NCBI RefSeq assembly: GCF_003991195.1 | Contig: NZ_RCWL01000001.1 | Coordinates: 904,033-968,032, forward strand | Source: Gynurincola endophyticus | Lineage (GTDB): Bacteria; Bacteroidota; Bacteroidia; Chitinophagales; Chitinophagaceae | Reading direction: 5' to 3' | Length of the DNA: 64,000 bases | Shown: piece after piece, positions 40,979 to 50,230 of the stretch | Numbering within the stretch: the stretch's first letter is position 1 | Layout: every line of letters starts with the position of its first letter | Notes under the pieces: generated by a model | The model's input: only the letters and a program-made list of their open reading frames with translations | What the model was told of the DNA's origin: nothing | Database searches by the model: none | Made by a program: the position numbers and the translations under genes

Positions 40979-42859
40979 TTATTCTCCCAATTCGCTTAAT
41001 TCTAACCATCTCAGTTCTTTATCATCTAAAAGCTCATTTATTGTTTGAATTCTGAGTGATAATTCCTGTAGTTTATCGAATGGGAGACTCCCGTTTCCTA
41101 AGTCTTGTTCTATTGTAGACTTTTCAGTGGTTAATGCTTCTATTTCCTTACCCAAGAGTTCAAATTCTCTTTTTTCCTTAAAACCCATTCTTTTTTTCTC
41201 TACCGGAGCTGTTTTCACAGCTTCTTTCACGATTACCTCTTTTTGTTGTTCAACAACTTTCTCTTCTTTTTCTTTTTTCCAGATTCTGTACTGCGTATAG
41301 TTACCCGGATAGTCAATGATTTCACCGTCCCCTTCAAATACAAAAAGGTGATCTACCAGTCTGTCCATAAAATATCTATCATGGCTGATTACAATCAAAC
41401 AGCCCTGAAAGTCGAAAAGAAAGTTTTCCAATACTGACAAAGTAGGAAGGTCTAAATCGTTGGTAGGCTCATCAAGAATCAAAAAGTTAGGATTTCTGAA
41501 GAGTATGGAGAGCAGGTGTAATCTTCTTTTTTCGCCACCGCTCAGTTTACTGATATAAGTGTATTGTGCTTCGGGAGGAAACAAAAATAAGGTCAGAAAC
41601 TGGGAAGCGCTCAGCGAACCGCCACTGGCCAGCGGAAAGCTTTCTGCGATATCCTTTACAAACTCAATCACGCGCATATCTTCTTTGATATGGAGGCCGG
41701 ATTGTGAAAAATTACCAAAAATGACGGTTTCACCAATATTGATTTTTCCCGAATCAGCCGGCTCCATCCCTTGCAGTATATTAATAAAGGTTGATTTGCC
41801 GGCACCATTTTTTCCTACAACACCTACGCGTTCACCTTTTTTGAAAGTATAATCAAATCCTTTCAAAATGGCTTTTTCACCATAACTTTTATACACTTTC
41901 TTCAGCTCGGCAATTTTTCCACCCAACCGGTTCATTTTCATTTGCAGTTGTAACTGCTGGTCTTCAATTTTTTGTTTGGCTTTGGCTTCTATGGTGTAAA
42001 AGGCATCCTGTCTGCTTTTTGATTTGGTAGTACGGGCTTTCGGTTGTTTCCGCATCCATTCCAGCTCTTTGCGATAGGTATTGCGTGCTTTATCAATCGA
42101 GGCCATTTCGCTTTCTACTCTCGCCGCTTTCTTTTCTAAATAATTTTCGTAATCTCCTTTGTAGATATAAAGTTGACTATTGTCAATTTCCCATATTTCC
42201 TCACAAACATTGTCGAGAAAATAACGGTCGTGTGTAACGAGTAAGAGCGTAACATGTTCCTGATTGAGATAATGTTCCAGCCATTCTACCATTTCCACGT
42301 CCAGGTGGTTGGTTGGCTCGTCCATGATCAGTAGTACATGTTTATGTTCAAATCCGATATCGATCAGTGTTTTTGCCAGCGCCACTCTTTTTCTTTGTCC
42401 ACCCGATAAACTGCCTACCGGCTGGTCGAGGTGACTGATATTTAGTTTTCCTAGTATCTGCTTTACTTTTGCGTCAAAGTCCCAGGCGTTCATTTCATCC
42501 ATGAATGCAATTGCCTCGGATATTTTTTCTGCATCCCCCGACTCGCTGATACTTTCGTATTGTTTGATAGCTTTAATAACCGGATGATCGTGAAAGAAGA
42601 TATTATCTAAAATAGAGCGATGTTCAATAAATTGAGGTTCTTGTTCAAACAGTGCAACCGTTACGTCTTTATGTACCCACACTTTACCATTATCGGCCGT
42701 TTCCTGCCGGGCTAAAATTTTCAGCAGGGTCGATTTACCGCTTCCGTTACGGGCAATCAGCGCAATTTTATCACCTTCATTAATATGAAAACTCAGGTTT
42801 TCAAATAAAGGTTTTACGCCATAAGATTTAGACAGTGCTTCAACAGATAAATAATGCAT
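40979..42859 (-). CDS. ABC-F ATPase (Uup-like)
   Basis: This 626-aa soluble ABC-F protein has two ATPase domains: Walker A ARNGSGKST with LSGGQRKRVALAKTL and LLIMDEPTNHLDVEMVEWLE, then GKNGAGKST with LSGGEKRRLHLLSIL and LDEPTNDLDLPTLS. The inter-domain linker contains a basic helical arm (ELEWMRKQPKARTTKSKSRQ), and the C terminus is a coiled coil, as in Uup. ABC-F proteins act on the ribosome or in DNA transactions; no transmembrane domain is present, so it is not a transporter. The start at 42859 is preferred because the -7 box lies at 42864-42871, between it and an upstream in-frame ATG at 42874. Confidence 0.94.
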   Translation of the reverse strand: MHYLSVEALSKSYGVKPLFENLSFHINEGDKIALIARNGSGKSTLLKILARQETADNGKVWVHKDVTVALFEQEPQFIEHRSILDNIFFHDHPVIKAIKQYESISESGDAEKISEAIAFMDEMNAWDFDAKVKQILGKLNISHLDQPVGSLSGGQRKRVALAKTLIDIGFEHKHVLLIMDEPTNHLDVEMVEWLEHYLNQEHVTLLLVTHDRYFLDNVCEEIWEIDNSQLYIYKGDYENYLEKKAARVESEMASIDKARNTYRKELEWMRKQPKARTTKSKSRQDAFYTIEAKAKQKIEDQQLQLQMKMNRLGGKIAELKKVYKSYGEKAILKGFDYTFKKGERVGVVGKNGAGKSTFINILQGMEPADSGKINIGETVIFGNFSQSGLHIKEDMRVIEFVKDIAESFPLASGGSLSASQFLTLFLFPPEAQYTYISKLSGGEKRRLHLLSILFRNPNFLILDEPTNDLDLPTLSVLENFLFDFQGCLIVISHDRYFMDRLVDHLFVFEGDGEIIDYPGNYTQYRIWKKEKEEKVVEQQKEVIVKEAVKTAPVEKKRMGFKEKREFELLGKEIEALTTEKSTIEQDLGNGSLPFDKLQELSLRIQTINELLDDKELRWLELSELGE

Positions 42860-42863
42860 ACTG

Positions 42864-42871
42864 CAAATATA
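42864..42871 (-). promoter_or_regulatory. -7 box of ABC-F gene, leaderless
   Basis: The minus strand reads TATATTTG, a perfect -7 box ending 4 nt before the ATG at 42859. It rules out the in-frame start at 42874 if this promoter is used. Confidence 0.65.
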
Positions 42872-42887
42872 CACGACGGGAGGGATG

Positions 42888-43535
42888 CTATCTAGAAAAC
42901 AACATCCAAAGAAGGAAAAAAACTACCATCACGAAAACAAAGAGGTATTTATACCTGCTCCACAACGCTTCTTTTCTTTTTTCGTTCAGAAGATGTTTCA
43001 ATGTAGCCCGGGAGGCAGCTTCTTCCGGTAAAAGGTCAATGACTTTTGTAATGAGAGGAGCAGAATTTTTATAAGGAAGCAATTCTGCCAGGGTAAAAAA
43101 CGTTTTAGAGAAAGCATCCTGGAACTTTTCGTATGCAGGCGCTTTGAGATTGGGAAACATTGTGTTGGAAAGAGCCGTCTGCAGGTGTTCGGAAAGACGG
43201 TCGTAATCGATCTGATAAATGTTTTTATAGCGGTATTCTTCCGATAATTTAATCAGATGGGATAAAATCGCATCCGGAGTGTGTTGAGGTTCATGAAACG
43301 CGTAATGCTGGCTTTTAAAAAACCATCTTTGCGACAAATAAGCTTGTTTTAATGAAGGAGTAGATAAAACGGTATACGCTTCATGGATCAGTTGAAAGTC
43401 AGCAATGGCATTCGGATTGTCGGGGTGTTTATCCGGATGTGTAGCCAGCGCCATTTTGTGGTAAGCTTTCTTAATCATCGTGGCCGATGCATTTGAAGGG
43501 ATACCCAGAATACTATAGTAATCTTTCACTTCCAT
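42888..43535 (-). CDS. J-domain protein with C-terminal membrane anchor
   Basis: This 215-aa protein has an N-terminal J domain (about 4-70, KDYYSILGIPSNASATMIKK) with the HPD motif at residues 33-35, so it should stimulate a DnaK-type chaperone. The middle (about 75-190) is helical and unrecognised. The last 20 residues form one hydrophobic helix (KYLFVFVMVVFFLLWMLFSR), giving a tail-anchored topology with the J domain in the cytosol. It lies just upstream of the ABC-F gene on the same strand, but that gene has its own promoter. The two could be partly co-transcribed. The client is unknown. Confidence 0.88.
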   Translation of the reverse strand: MEVKDYYSILGIPSNASATMIKKAYHKMALATHPDKHPDNPNAIADFQLIHEAYTVLSTPSLKQAYLSQRWFFKSQHYAFHEPQHTPDAILSHLIKLSEEYRYKNIYQIDYDRLSEHLQTALSNTMFPNLKAPAYEKFQDAFSKTFFTLAELLPYKNSAPLITKVIDLLPEEAASRATLKHLLNEKRKEALWSRYKYLFVFVMVVFFLLWMLFSR

Positions 43536-43540
43536 TCTTA

Positions 43541-43548
43541 CGAATTTA
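43541..43548 (-). promoter_or_regulatory. -7 box of J-domain gene
   Basis: The minus strand reads TAAATTCG, one base from TAnnTTTG, ending 5 nt before the ATG at 43535. Confidence 0.45.
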
Positions 43549-43607
43549 CAAGGAATCTTTTTTTCGTTTGAAAAAATACATACAATTTTGACAATAAATA
43601 TTCAGAC

Positions 43608-44474
43608 ATGTTCATGGTACGCGCTAATCCTTTCAAATTAATTTTAGTAGCAGTTAGTTGCAGTTTTTTTAGCTGCCAGTATTCCAATGCCAATACCCCT
43701 GAAAACGTAGTAGCAGCGGAGCGTATGGAAATCATAGAGAAATTGACAGATACCGTGAAAAAAACGGTGCGTAACAATGTGCAGGAAATACTGGCAAAAA
43801 AAGAAATTCCGATCTTGTGTTATCATCATATTCGCGATTATTTGCCTAGTGATCAGGCTAGTGCTAAACCATATATTGTTCCGGTAAATGTTTTCGAACA
43901 ACAAATGAAGGCGCTAAAAGATAGCGGATATCAAAGTATCGTGATTGAAGATTTAATGAATTATCTCGAGTTTAATCAGCCGCTGCCTGAAAAAGCTGTA
44001 ATGATTACCTTTGATGATACGAATTTAAACCAATACACTAACGGATTACCCTTGTTGGATAAATATGGATTTAAAGGGGTGTTTTTTATGATGACAGTGC
44101 CGATCGGAAAAGAACGGTTTATGTCAAAAGCTCAGATTAAAGCATTAGCAGATGCCGGCCATGATGTGCAACTGCATACCTGGGATCATAAAAATGTTAA
44201 AAAATTTGAAGAAAAAGACTGGGATATTCAAATTACCCGGGCTGCTAAAACACTGGAAAACATCACAGGAAAACCCGTTGTGCATTTTGCGTTTCCATTT
44301 GGTTTGTGGAGTCCGGATGTTTTACCTAAATTAGAGAAATTAGGTATGAAATCTGCATACCAATTAGCGGATAAACGTGATTCTCAGTATCCTTTGTACA
44401 GTATCCGGAGAATCATTGTTCCCGGTACATTAAGCGGAAAAACATTGGTGGGGCAAATGAAAAAAAGTTTTTAA
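43608..44474 (+). CDS. Polysaccharide deacetylase-family lipoprotein
   Basis: This 288-aa protein has a lipoprotein-type N terminus with two possible lipidated cysteines (C18 in LVAVSC, C23 in SFFSC) and a NodB-homology domain (about 68-285). Motif 1 is TFDD at residues 134-137, the metal-binding motif is His190-x-x-x-His194 (LHTWDH), and motif 3 is FAFPFG. These residues fit a metal-dependent N- or O-deacetylase of a surface polysaccharide or peptidoglycan. In motif 1 the usual 'TFDDG' glycine is replaced by Thr (TFDDT). ATG codons at 43608 and 43614 are both possible. It is divergent from the J-domain gene. Confidence 0.88.
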   Translation: MFMVRANPFKLILVAVSCSFFSCQYSNANTPENVVAAERMEIIEKLTDTVKKTVRNNVQEILAKKEIPILCYHHIRDYLPSDQASAKPYIVPVNVFEQQMKALKDSGYQSIVIEDLMNYLEFNQPLPEKAVMITFDDTNLNQYTNGLPLLDKYGFKGVFFMMTVPIGKERFMSKAQIKALADAGHDVQLHTWDHKNVKKFEEKDWDIQITRAAKTLENITGKPVVHFAFPFGLWSPDVLPKLEKLGMKSAYQLADKRDSQYPLYSIRRIIVPGTLSGKTLVGQMKKSF

Positions 44475-44532
44475 CCACCAGGTGCAACGGAATGAATCAA
44501 TGTAATGTCATCCAATTTATAAAACTGTAATT

Positions 44533-45264
44533 ATGAAGTTTTTTTCAAACTTGAGATGTAACCTATTAGCCTTGGTTAGCTTTGTGGTATTAGCTACCGG
44601 TTGCTTGAAAAATGATATTGGTGATGGAGCACGTGACCCACAATCTTTTGTAATGTTAGGTCATATGGCATTATTTGCTCCAAGAGCTGAGTTGTATCTA
44701 AATGATGCAAAAGCAACTAATCCATTAAATGTCAATGCATTATTGAGCTCATACAGTACAGTATGGTCAAATTCTTATAAAGTAAGCTTTAAGAAAGAAA
44801 ATTCAGATAGCTTATTGGCGGCGACAACATCAAACTTCCGTTTTGATAGCGCAAAAGCATATACATTATTCACTTATTCAGACTACGATTCTACTACTAA
44901 GTTATCAGTCATCAGCGACGATTTTTCAGAAGTAACCAATAATAATTGTGTTATCCGCTTCTTTAATCTGAGCCCTGATGAAAATGCTGTGGTAGACGTT
45001 TATGTAGGTGATATTCTGACCTGGTCTGGCCGATACCTGGCTGATCACGTTGAAATGCCTTTGTATCGTTTGTTTGATGAAAAAAATCCAAACACGTACG
45101 ATATTAAAATTACAAAAGCCGGTCAACCTGAAGAAGTTTTAGCACGCAGAAATACACAAACACTTCTTCCCGGTAATGCTTACACAATCTGGTTTACCGG
45201 CGTGAAAGATGGTGTGGGTAACAAAGAATATAATGTCTTTTTACAAAGAGCTATTTTCTATTAG
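44533..45264 (+). CDS. DUF4397-like lipoprotein
   Basis: This 243-aa predicted lipoprotein has a signal with a lipobox ending in ATG-Cys24 (SFVVLATGCLKND). The second half (VIRFFNLSPDENAVVDVYVG, then LLPGNAYTIWFTG) resembles DUF4397 domains, beta-sandwich units found in Bacteroidota surface lipoproteins. The first half has the same general strand pattern, so two such units may be present. Function is unknown. It starts 58 nt after the deacetylase-family gene and ends at a terminator, so the two lipoproteins may be co-transcribed. Confidence 0.75.
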   Translation: MKFFSNLRCNLLALVSFVVLATGCLKNDIGDGARDPQSFVMLGHMALFAPRAELYLNDAKATNPLNVNALLSSYSTVWSNSYKVSFKKENSDSLLAATTSNFRFDSAKAYTLFTYSDYDSTTKLSVISDDFSEVTNNNCVIRFFNLSPDENAVVDVYVGDILTWSGRYLADHVEMPLYRLFDEKNPNTYDIKITKAGQPEEVLARRNTQTLLPGNAYTIWFTGVKDGVGNKEYNVFLQRAIFY

Positions 45265-45286
45265 TAGTTTTATACAAATAATTATT

Positions 45287-45317
45287 AAAAAGGTTGGATT
45301 TTATTCCAACCTTTTTT
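45287..45317 (+). terminator. Terminator of lipoprotein gene
   Basis: AAAAAGGTTGGA (45287-45298) pairs perfectly with TCCAACCTTTTT (45305-45316), followed by T. It lies 23 nt after the stop codon. Confidence 0.9.
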
Positions 45318-45384
45318 AATGCGCTTAACAAAAAATCTGCTTTAACTTTTCGTCTCCAAAATTTTAAGATATTTTTCTGATTTT

Positions 45385-45415
45385 TTTGGCAAAATATTAA
45401 AAAAGCCTATATTTG
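45385..45415 (+). promoter_or_regulatory. Consensus promoter of candidate small RNA
   Basis: TTTG (45385-45388), 19 bp, TATATTTG (45408-45415): a perfect Bacteroidota promoter. No ORF follows before the terminator at 45550. Confidence 0.8.
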
Positions 45416-45420
45416 ATAGC

Positions 45421-45579
45421 TCGATTGCAATGCAATCCTACTTAAACTTCAACGAACTGCTTATTTCCATTGCCAACTAATTGCTTAATTTCTTATATGC
45501 TCTACTAATAGATCATATAAATTTCTATAGTAACCAAAACCAACTGCCAAAGCTGTCTGGACTACCAGACAGCTTTTTT
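45421..45579 (+). ncRNA. Candidate small RNA, about 160 nt
   Basis: A perfect consensus promoter and a strong intrinsic terminator enclose about 160 nt without any reasonable ORF. Internal structure can be drawn: a GATTGCA/TGCAATC hairpin near the 5' end (45422-45436), a hairpin ACTA-A-TAGA with TCTATAGT around 45512-45540, and the terminator stem at 45550-45575. I could not match it to a named family; 6S RNA is possible by size, but the long closing stem is not evident. The flanking genes have their own signals, so it should be a separate transcript. Confidence 0.6.
45550..45579 (+). terminator. Terminator of candidate small RNA
   Basis: AAGCTGTCTGG (45550-45560), ACTA loop, CCAGACAGCTT (45565-45575), with a six-T run (45574-45579). 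An 11-bp perfect stem. Confidence 0.92.
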
Positions 45580-45646
45580 GTTTTCTATTCTCCTTACAAC
45601 GATCATTTGTTTCGTACGAATAGTAAAGCATTCTTTTTTTAATCTT

Positions 45647-45654
45647 TATTTTTG
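45647..45654 (+). promoter_or_regulatory. -7 box of DUF481 gene
   Basis: TATTTTTG is a perfect TAnnTTTG, 14 nt before the ATG at 45669. Confidence 0.55.
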
Positions 45655-45668
45655 AAAAAAATATTGTG

Positions 45669-46397
45669 ATGAGAGGAAGTGTTTTTTTGTTTTTAATATT
45701 TCTTTCCTTAACCGGAAATGCACAGTTTAATGATTCTGTTTTTAATTATGTGAGGTTCAGTACTACGGGTATTCTGAATAATACGAATGATAAAAAATCA
45801 TTCGTATTGACCAATGCTTTGGCATATACGCTGGAGAAAAATAAAATTTCACTCTCTAGCAGTCATAACTACGTTTACGGCAAACAGGGCGGTGAAGTAA
45901 TAAACAATGATTATACCACATCGCTAAATATGGATATACTTAAAAATACACATAAGATCTATTATTGGGGGTTGATGAATTATACCACTTCTAAATCATT
46001 AAACATTTTTAACCAGTTTCAGGGAGGTGCTGGTTTAGGTTGGAATGTGGTTAATAATGATCGGATCAACATCGTGATCACTGATGGAATCATGTACGAA
46101 ACCAGCCAGATATTAAATACCGATAAAATGAGGGAGCATTATAATACCTGGAGAAATTCATTGCGTATCAAACATGCGTGGAATATTACTCAAGACCTTA
46201 GTTTGGAAGGTTCTCACTTCTGGCAACCTTCTTTAGAAGACGGCCATGATTATATTATACGTTCATCAGCGGCACTTAACTTTCAGTTGAAAAGATGGCT
46301 GCGATTTACAGCAGGATTAACTTACAATAAAATATCAAGAACGGATAGAGAAAATCTTATTCTCAACATAGGCTTAACTGCTGCGGGATATTTTTAA
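45669..46397 (+). CDS. DUF481-type outer-membrane beta-barrel protein
   Basis: This 242-aa exported protein has a signal peptide (MRGSVFLFLIFLSLTGNAQ) and a mature part of alternating polar and hydrophobic strands ending in an aromatic residue (LIGLTAAGYF-type end: ILNIGLTAAGYF), as in outer-membrane barrels. The overall pattern resembles DUF481 proteins. Ligand or function is not known. A GTG at 45666 precedes the ATG at 45669; I use the ATG. It follows the small-RNA terminator with its own -7 box and is convergent with gcvP. Confidence 0.75.
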   Translation: MRGSVFLFLIFLSLTGNAQFNDSVFNYVRFSTTGILNNTNDKKSFVLTNALAYTLEKNKISLSSSHNYVYGKQGGEVINNDYTTSLNMDILKNTHKIYYWGLMNYTTSKSLNIFNQFQGGAGLGWNVVNNDRINIVITDGIMYETSQILNTDKMREHYNTWRNSLRIKHAWNITQDLSLEGSHFWQPSLEDGHDYIIRSSAALNFQLKRWLRFTAGLTYNKISRTDRENLILNIGLTAAGYF

Positions 46398-46414
46398 CAA
46401 AGAGATTGGGATAT

Positions 46415-46448
46415 AAAAAATAAAGGAGGGTGTTTACACCCTCCTTTA
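46415..46448 (-). terminator. Terminator of gcvP
   Basis: TAAAGGAGGGTGT (46421-46433) pairs with ACACCCTCCTTTA (46436-46448). On the minus strand it runs into TTTTTT. It begins 3 nt past the gcvP stop codon. Confidence 0.85.
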
Positions 46449-46451
46449 TGA

Positions 46452-49334
46452 TTAGCTTTCCATGTAAGCTTCAACAGGTTCGCAGGTACAGATAAGGTTT
46501 CTGTCGCCTACTGTGTTGTTAACTCTGCCTACGGAAGGCCAGAATTTATTTTCTTTGATAAACTCTAACGGATAAGCAGCTTGCTCACGTGTGTAAGCAT
46601 GCGCCCAGTCGGTAGCAGTAATCATGAATTGTGTATGCGGTGCATTTTTTAACGGATTGTCCGCTTTGTCCATCTGATTGTTTTCAATAGCTCTGATTTC
46701 CTCTCTGATACTTAATAAAGCGTCACAGAAACGATCCAGCTCTGCTTTGTTTTCACTTTCTGTTGGTTCAATCATAATTGTTCCTGGAACCGGGAAACTC
46801 ATAGTAGGAGCGTGGAAGCCATAGTCCATCAAACGTTTTGCTACATCTTCTGCTTCTATTTCGGCTGTTTTTTTGAAAGGACGTAAGTCTACAATAAACT
46901 CGTGCGCACAGGTACCGTTGTTACCTAAATAAAGAATATCGAATTCTTTTTCAAGTCGAGCGCGCATATAGTTCGCATTCAGAATAGCGTATTGAGTAGC
47001 ATTTTTAACGCCTTCTCCACCTAACATGCTGATATAAGCATGAGAGATCAACAAAATAGATGCTGAGCCGAACGGAGCGGCGCTTACTGCATCGTAAGCT
47101 TCTTTTGATGAATTATCTTCTTCAATGTGAGAAGGAAGGTAAGGAGCGAGGTGAGCTTTTACACAGATGGGTCCCATACCAGGGCCGCCACCACCATGCG
47201 GAATTGCAAAGGTTTTGTGCAGGTTCAGGTGACAAACATCCGCACCGATTAAACCCGGAGCTGTTAAACCTACCTGTGCATTCATGTTCGCACCATCCAT
47301 ATAAACCTGTCCACCATATTGGTGAATAATTTGAGTAATGTCTTTTACACTTTCTTCGAAAATACCATAAGTACTCGGATAAGTAATCATGATACCAGCA
47401 AGATTGTCTTTGTATTGTTCAGCTTTAGCTTTTAAATCGTCTACGTCGATATAACCGTTTTCCAATGCTTTTACTACCACTACTTTCATTCCTGCCATCA
47501 CAGCACTGGCCGGGTTAGTACCGTGTGCCGAAATAGGAATCAGCATTACAGTACGGTGTGATTCACCTCTTGCATTGAAATAGTTACGGATTGTTAATAA
47601 ACCGGCATATTCTCCCTGTGCACCACTGTTCGGTTGTAAACTACAGGCATCGAATGCTGTGATAGCGCATAAGTAACGGCTTAACTCATCAATCATCTGA
47701 TGATATCCTGCTACCTGCGTTTTAGGTGCAAATGGGTGAATAGAACTCCAGTGGCTCCAGCTTAACGGCATCATTTCAGTTGCCGCATTTAATTTCATAG
47801 TACATGAACCTAAAGAGATCATTGATGTATTCAACGATAAATCTTTGTTCTCTAATTTTTTCATGTAACGCATCATTTGCGTTTCGCTATGATGGGTATT
47901 GAAAACCGGGTGTGTCAGGTAAGGAGAATTTCTATGTAACGAAACCGGAATATTTTCATAAGTGGCTTCGTTCGCTACCGTGATACCTGCAGCTGTATTA
48001 TCCGTCGTATTGAATACGGCAACGATATCCAGTATGTCTTTAGGAGAAGTAGTTTCGTCTAATGATATACCAATATATCCTTCTTTTGTAATTCTGAAGT
48101 TGATTCCAGCTGCACCTGCAGCAGCCAGTACCGCCTCTTTATTATTTACTTTTACAGTGAGCGTATCAAAGAATGATTTATTAATCAGTTCTGCTCCTAA
48201 GGTTTGTAAGGCGTCTGCCAATGAATCTGCTAATACGTTTACTCTGTCTGCAATTGCTTTCAGTCCTTTCGGGCCATGAAAAACAGCATACATCGCTGCC
48301 ATATTTGCTAATAATGCCTGTGCCGTACAAATATTGGAAGTTGCTTTTTCGCGTTTGATGTGTTGTTCACGGGTTTGTAAAGCCATGCGTAATGCTTTAT
48401 TACCTTGTGAGTCTACACTGATACCGATAATTCTACCGGGAATTGTTCTTTTGAATTCATCTTTTACTGTAAAGAATGCCGCGTGAGGACCACCGAAACC
48501 TAAAGGTACGCCGAATCTTTGTGCACTTCCGCAGGCTGCATCCGCACCTAATTCGCCGGGAGATTTTAATAATGTTAATGCCAACAGGTCTGTTGCCATT
48601 ACTACGTATGCACCGGCATCATGTACTTTATGAATAAAAGCTGCATAATCTTCTACAGAACCCTGACTGTTCGGGTACTGAACAATAGCACCGAAATAAG
48701 TCTGGTCGATCTCGGCAGATTGATAATCGCCGAATACCAGTTCAATGCCTATGGGTAAAGCACGCGTAACCAGTACATCTTTTGTTTGAGGGAAAATATA
48801 ATTGTCAACAAAAAATTTCGGTCTGGTAATGTTAGATGCATTTTTGTTGAGTGTGCTAAAGAACATAGCCATTGCCTCCGCCGCTGCAGTAGCTTCGTCG
48901 AGCAATGACGCATTTGCAATCGGCAAACCTGTTAAATCACTGATCATTGTCTGGTAATTCAGCAAGCTCTCCAGTCTACCTTGCGAAATCTCCGCCTGGT
49001 AAGGTGTGTATTGAGTATACCAACCCGGATTTTCAAATACATTACGTAAGATCACTGAAGGAACGATCGTATTGTAATATCCCTGCCCGATATAGGTTTT
49101 AAAAACTTTGTTATCTAATGAGACTTCCTTGATTCTTTTCAGATAATCGTATTCGCTCACCGGACCCGGTAAATCTAACGAGTCTTGCATACGGATACTT
49201 TGAGGAATGGTTTTACCGATTAAAGACTCTAAACTGTCTACTCCGATGGTAGACAACATCTGCTGTACTTCATCGGCAGTAGGGCCAATATGGCGGCCTT
49301 GAAATTCTGCATTTTGCTGTTCAAAAAGACTCAT
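46452..49334 (-). CDS. gcvP: Glycine dehydrogenase (decarboxylating), P protein
   Basis: GcvP is the PLP-dependent P protein of the glycine cleavage system, which decarboxylates glycine and passes the aminomethyl group to the H protein. The 960-aa length is that of the single-chain form with two fused homologous halves. The N-terminal half starts with [19 protein letters not shown] and has [20 protein letters not shown]. The C-terminal half holds the PLP lysine, Lys707 ([20 protein letters not shown]). The T and H proteins are not in the window, so the system is split over the genome. It has its own promoter (TAACTTTG at 49375-49382) and terminator. Confidence 0.98.
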   Translation of the reverse strand: MSLFEQQNAEFQGRHIGPTADEVQQMLSTIGVDSLESLIGKTIPQSIRMQDSLDLPGPVSEYDYLKRIKEVSLDNKVFKTYIGQGYYNTIVPSVILRNVFENPGWYTQYTPYQAEISQGRLESLLNYQTMISDLTGLPIANASLLDEATAAAEAMAMFFSTLNKNASNITRPKFFVDNYIFPQTKDVLVTRALPIGIELVFGDYQSAEIDQTYFGAIVQYPNSQGSVEDYAAFIHKVHDAGAYVVMATDLLALTLLKSPGELGADAACGSAQRFGVPLGFGGPHAAFFTVKDEFKRTIPGRIIGISVDSQGNKALRMALQTREQHIKREKATSNICTAQALLANMAAMYAVFHGPKGLKAIADRVNVLADSLADALQTLGAELINKSFFDTLTVKVNNKEAVLAAAGAAGINFRITKEGYIGISLDETTSPKDILDIVAVFNTTDNTAAGITVANEATYENIPVSLHRNSPYLTHPVFNTHHSETQMMRYMKKLENKDLSLNTSMISLGSCTMKLNAATEMMPLSWSHWSSIHPFAPKTQVAGYHQMIDELSRYLCAITAFDACSLQPNSGAQGEYAGLLTIRNYFNARGESHRTVMLIPISAHGTNPASAVMAGMKVVVVKALENGYIDVDDLKAKAEQYKDNLAGIMITYPSTYGIFEESVKDITQIIHQYGGQVYMDGANMNAQVGLTAPGLIGADVCHLNLHKTFAIPHGGGGPGMGPICVKAHLAPYLPSHIEEDNSSKEAYDAVSAAPFGSASILLISHAYISMLGGEGVKNATQYAILNANYMRARLEKEFDILYLGNNGTCAHEFIVDLRPFKKTAEIEAEDVAKRLMDYGFHAPTMSFPVPGTIMIEPTESENKAELDRFCDALLSIREEIRAIENNQMDKADNPLKNAPHTQFMITATDWAHAYTREQAAYPLEFIKENKFWPSVGRVNNTVGDRNLICTCEPVEAYMES

Positions 49335-49374
49335 AATATATAAAGTATTACTAAAACAGGATATAAAATTGCCG

Positions 49375-49382
49375 CAAAGTTA
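49375..49382 (-). promoter_or_regulatory. -7 box of gcvP
   Basis: The minus strand reads TAACTTTG, a perfect TAnnTTTG, 40 nt upstream of the ATG. No glycine riboswitch is recognisable in this short leader. Confidence 0.6.
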
Positions 49383-49640
49383 TAGTTAATCTTTCATTCT
49401 AAATCGTTTTAGTTTTAACGGTGCATAAGTTGTGATTGAATGGTCAAAACACAAAAAAAAGTAGTTTTTTTTAACGAAATACTAATAAAAGTTAAAAAAT
49501 GATCTAAATATTTAAATAGGTGAGTGAAACAGGAGGTGCGTCAATACGAAAGGTGGGCGGTGTTTTTTGAGGTGCGCTAAATACAATTTAGAGTCGCGTA
49601 TATGCCGGATCTGCATACGTTTTTTATCGCTGATAGTATA
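49383..49640. other. Intergenic region between gcvP and ABC/COG0523 operon
   Basis: No ORF is supported. On the plus strand, GCGTATATGC with GCATACG (about 49594-49616) followed by six T looks like a terminator. Since no plus-strand gene precedes it, a short non-coding transcript could end here. Confidence 0.35.
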
Positions 49641-49724
49641 ACCGGTCCATAGTGTGGAATTGAATAATACTGACCCTATACAGGATAGGTTTATTCAATT
49701 GCTTCAGATATACTACGGACCGAT
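49641..49724. repeat. Composite inverted-repeat element
   Basis: The 84-bp element is one nested dyad: CGGTCC (49643-49648) with GGACCG (49717-49722), TAGT with ACTA, AATTGAATAA (49658-49667) with TTATTCAATT (49691-49700), and ACC-C-TAT with ATAGGT at the tip. No T run follows. It abuts the stop codon of the gene at 49728. It could be a MITE-like insertion or a structured 3' end of the operon. Confidence 0.5.
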
Positions 49725-49727
49725 CGG

Positions 49728-50087
49728 TTAATTCATATTAATTGAAATTTCTCCATAATGAAATACTGTCATATTATGGGTAATGTTGTGGGAGATAAAG
49801 CCAACGTAATAATTTCCGGTTTCCCAGGCCTTCAGTTCGTTTATAGGATTTGCGACGGGTGAATTCCTGTCATTTAAAGCTCCGATTTCAAGGGAAGGGA
49901 AAAAAAATGATAAAGGAGTTGTTGAAAAATCATACATATTTGATACGAATTGAGATTGGGTGATGTTGCGGTGTTCCCAGATATCAGTAACAATTACTTT
50001 AGAAAAATCTATGGTTGCAATTGTTTCCGGCCGGTAATTATGTTTTTTATTTATAATTAAACAATACATTTTTCCATCTCCTTTCAC
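49728..50087 (-). CDS. Hypothetical protein, possibly frameshifted
   Basis: I do not recognise this 119-aa product (from GTG at 50087; MKGDGKMYCLIINKKHNYR...). The open frame continues upstream without a stop to about 50193 but offers no ATG. Just above it, in another frame, ATG at 50196 begins MKSTLSLKKYL and then hits a stop. Joining these two frames would give a protein of about 155 aa, so a frameshift (real or sequencing error) is likely. It begins shortly after the COG0523 gene on the same strand, so it is probably the last member of that operon. No signal peptide or known motif is seen. Confidence 0.45.
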   Translation of the reverse strand: MKGDGKMYCLIINKKHNYRPETIATIDFSKVIVTDIWEHRNITQSQFVSNMYDFSTTPLSFFFPSLEIGALNDRNSPVANPINELKAWETGNYYVGFISHNITHNMTVFHYGEISINMN

Positions 50088-50230
50088 AGCGGCAATGTTT
50101 ACAATAGGGGATAAATATTCATTTTTATTGATTGATTCATCTGCCTGATAAGACTCGTTATCATAAATATTTCTTAAGGGAAAGAGTTGATTTCATTTTT
50201 TTATTTTGATTATTCTATTAAACTGATTTG

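Noticed and set aside
45421..45579. Calling the small RNA 6S RNA
   Set aside because: Size fits, but the long closing stem with a central bubble is not visible; a covariance-model search is needed.
47060..48279. Plus-strand ORFs within gcvP
   Set aside because: Antisense to a fully conserved gcvP; no promoter, and sequences resemble random translations.
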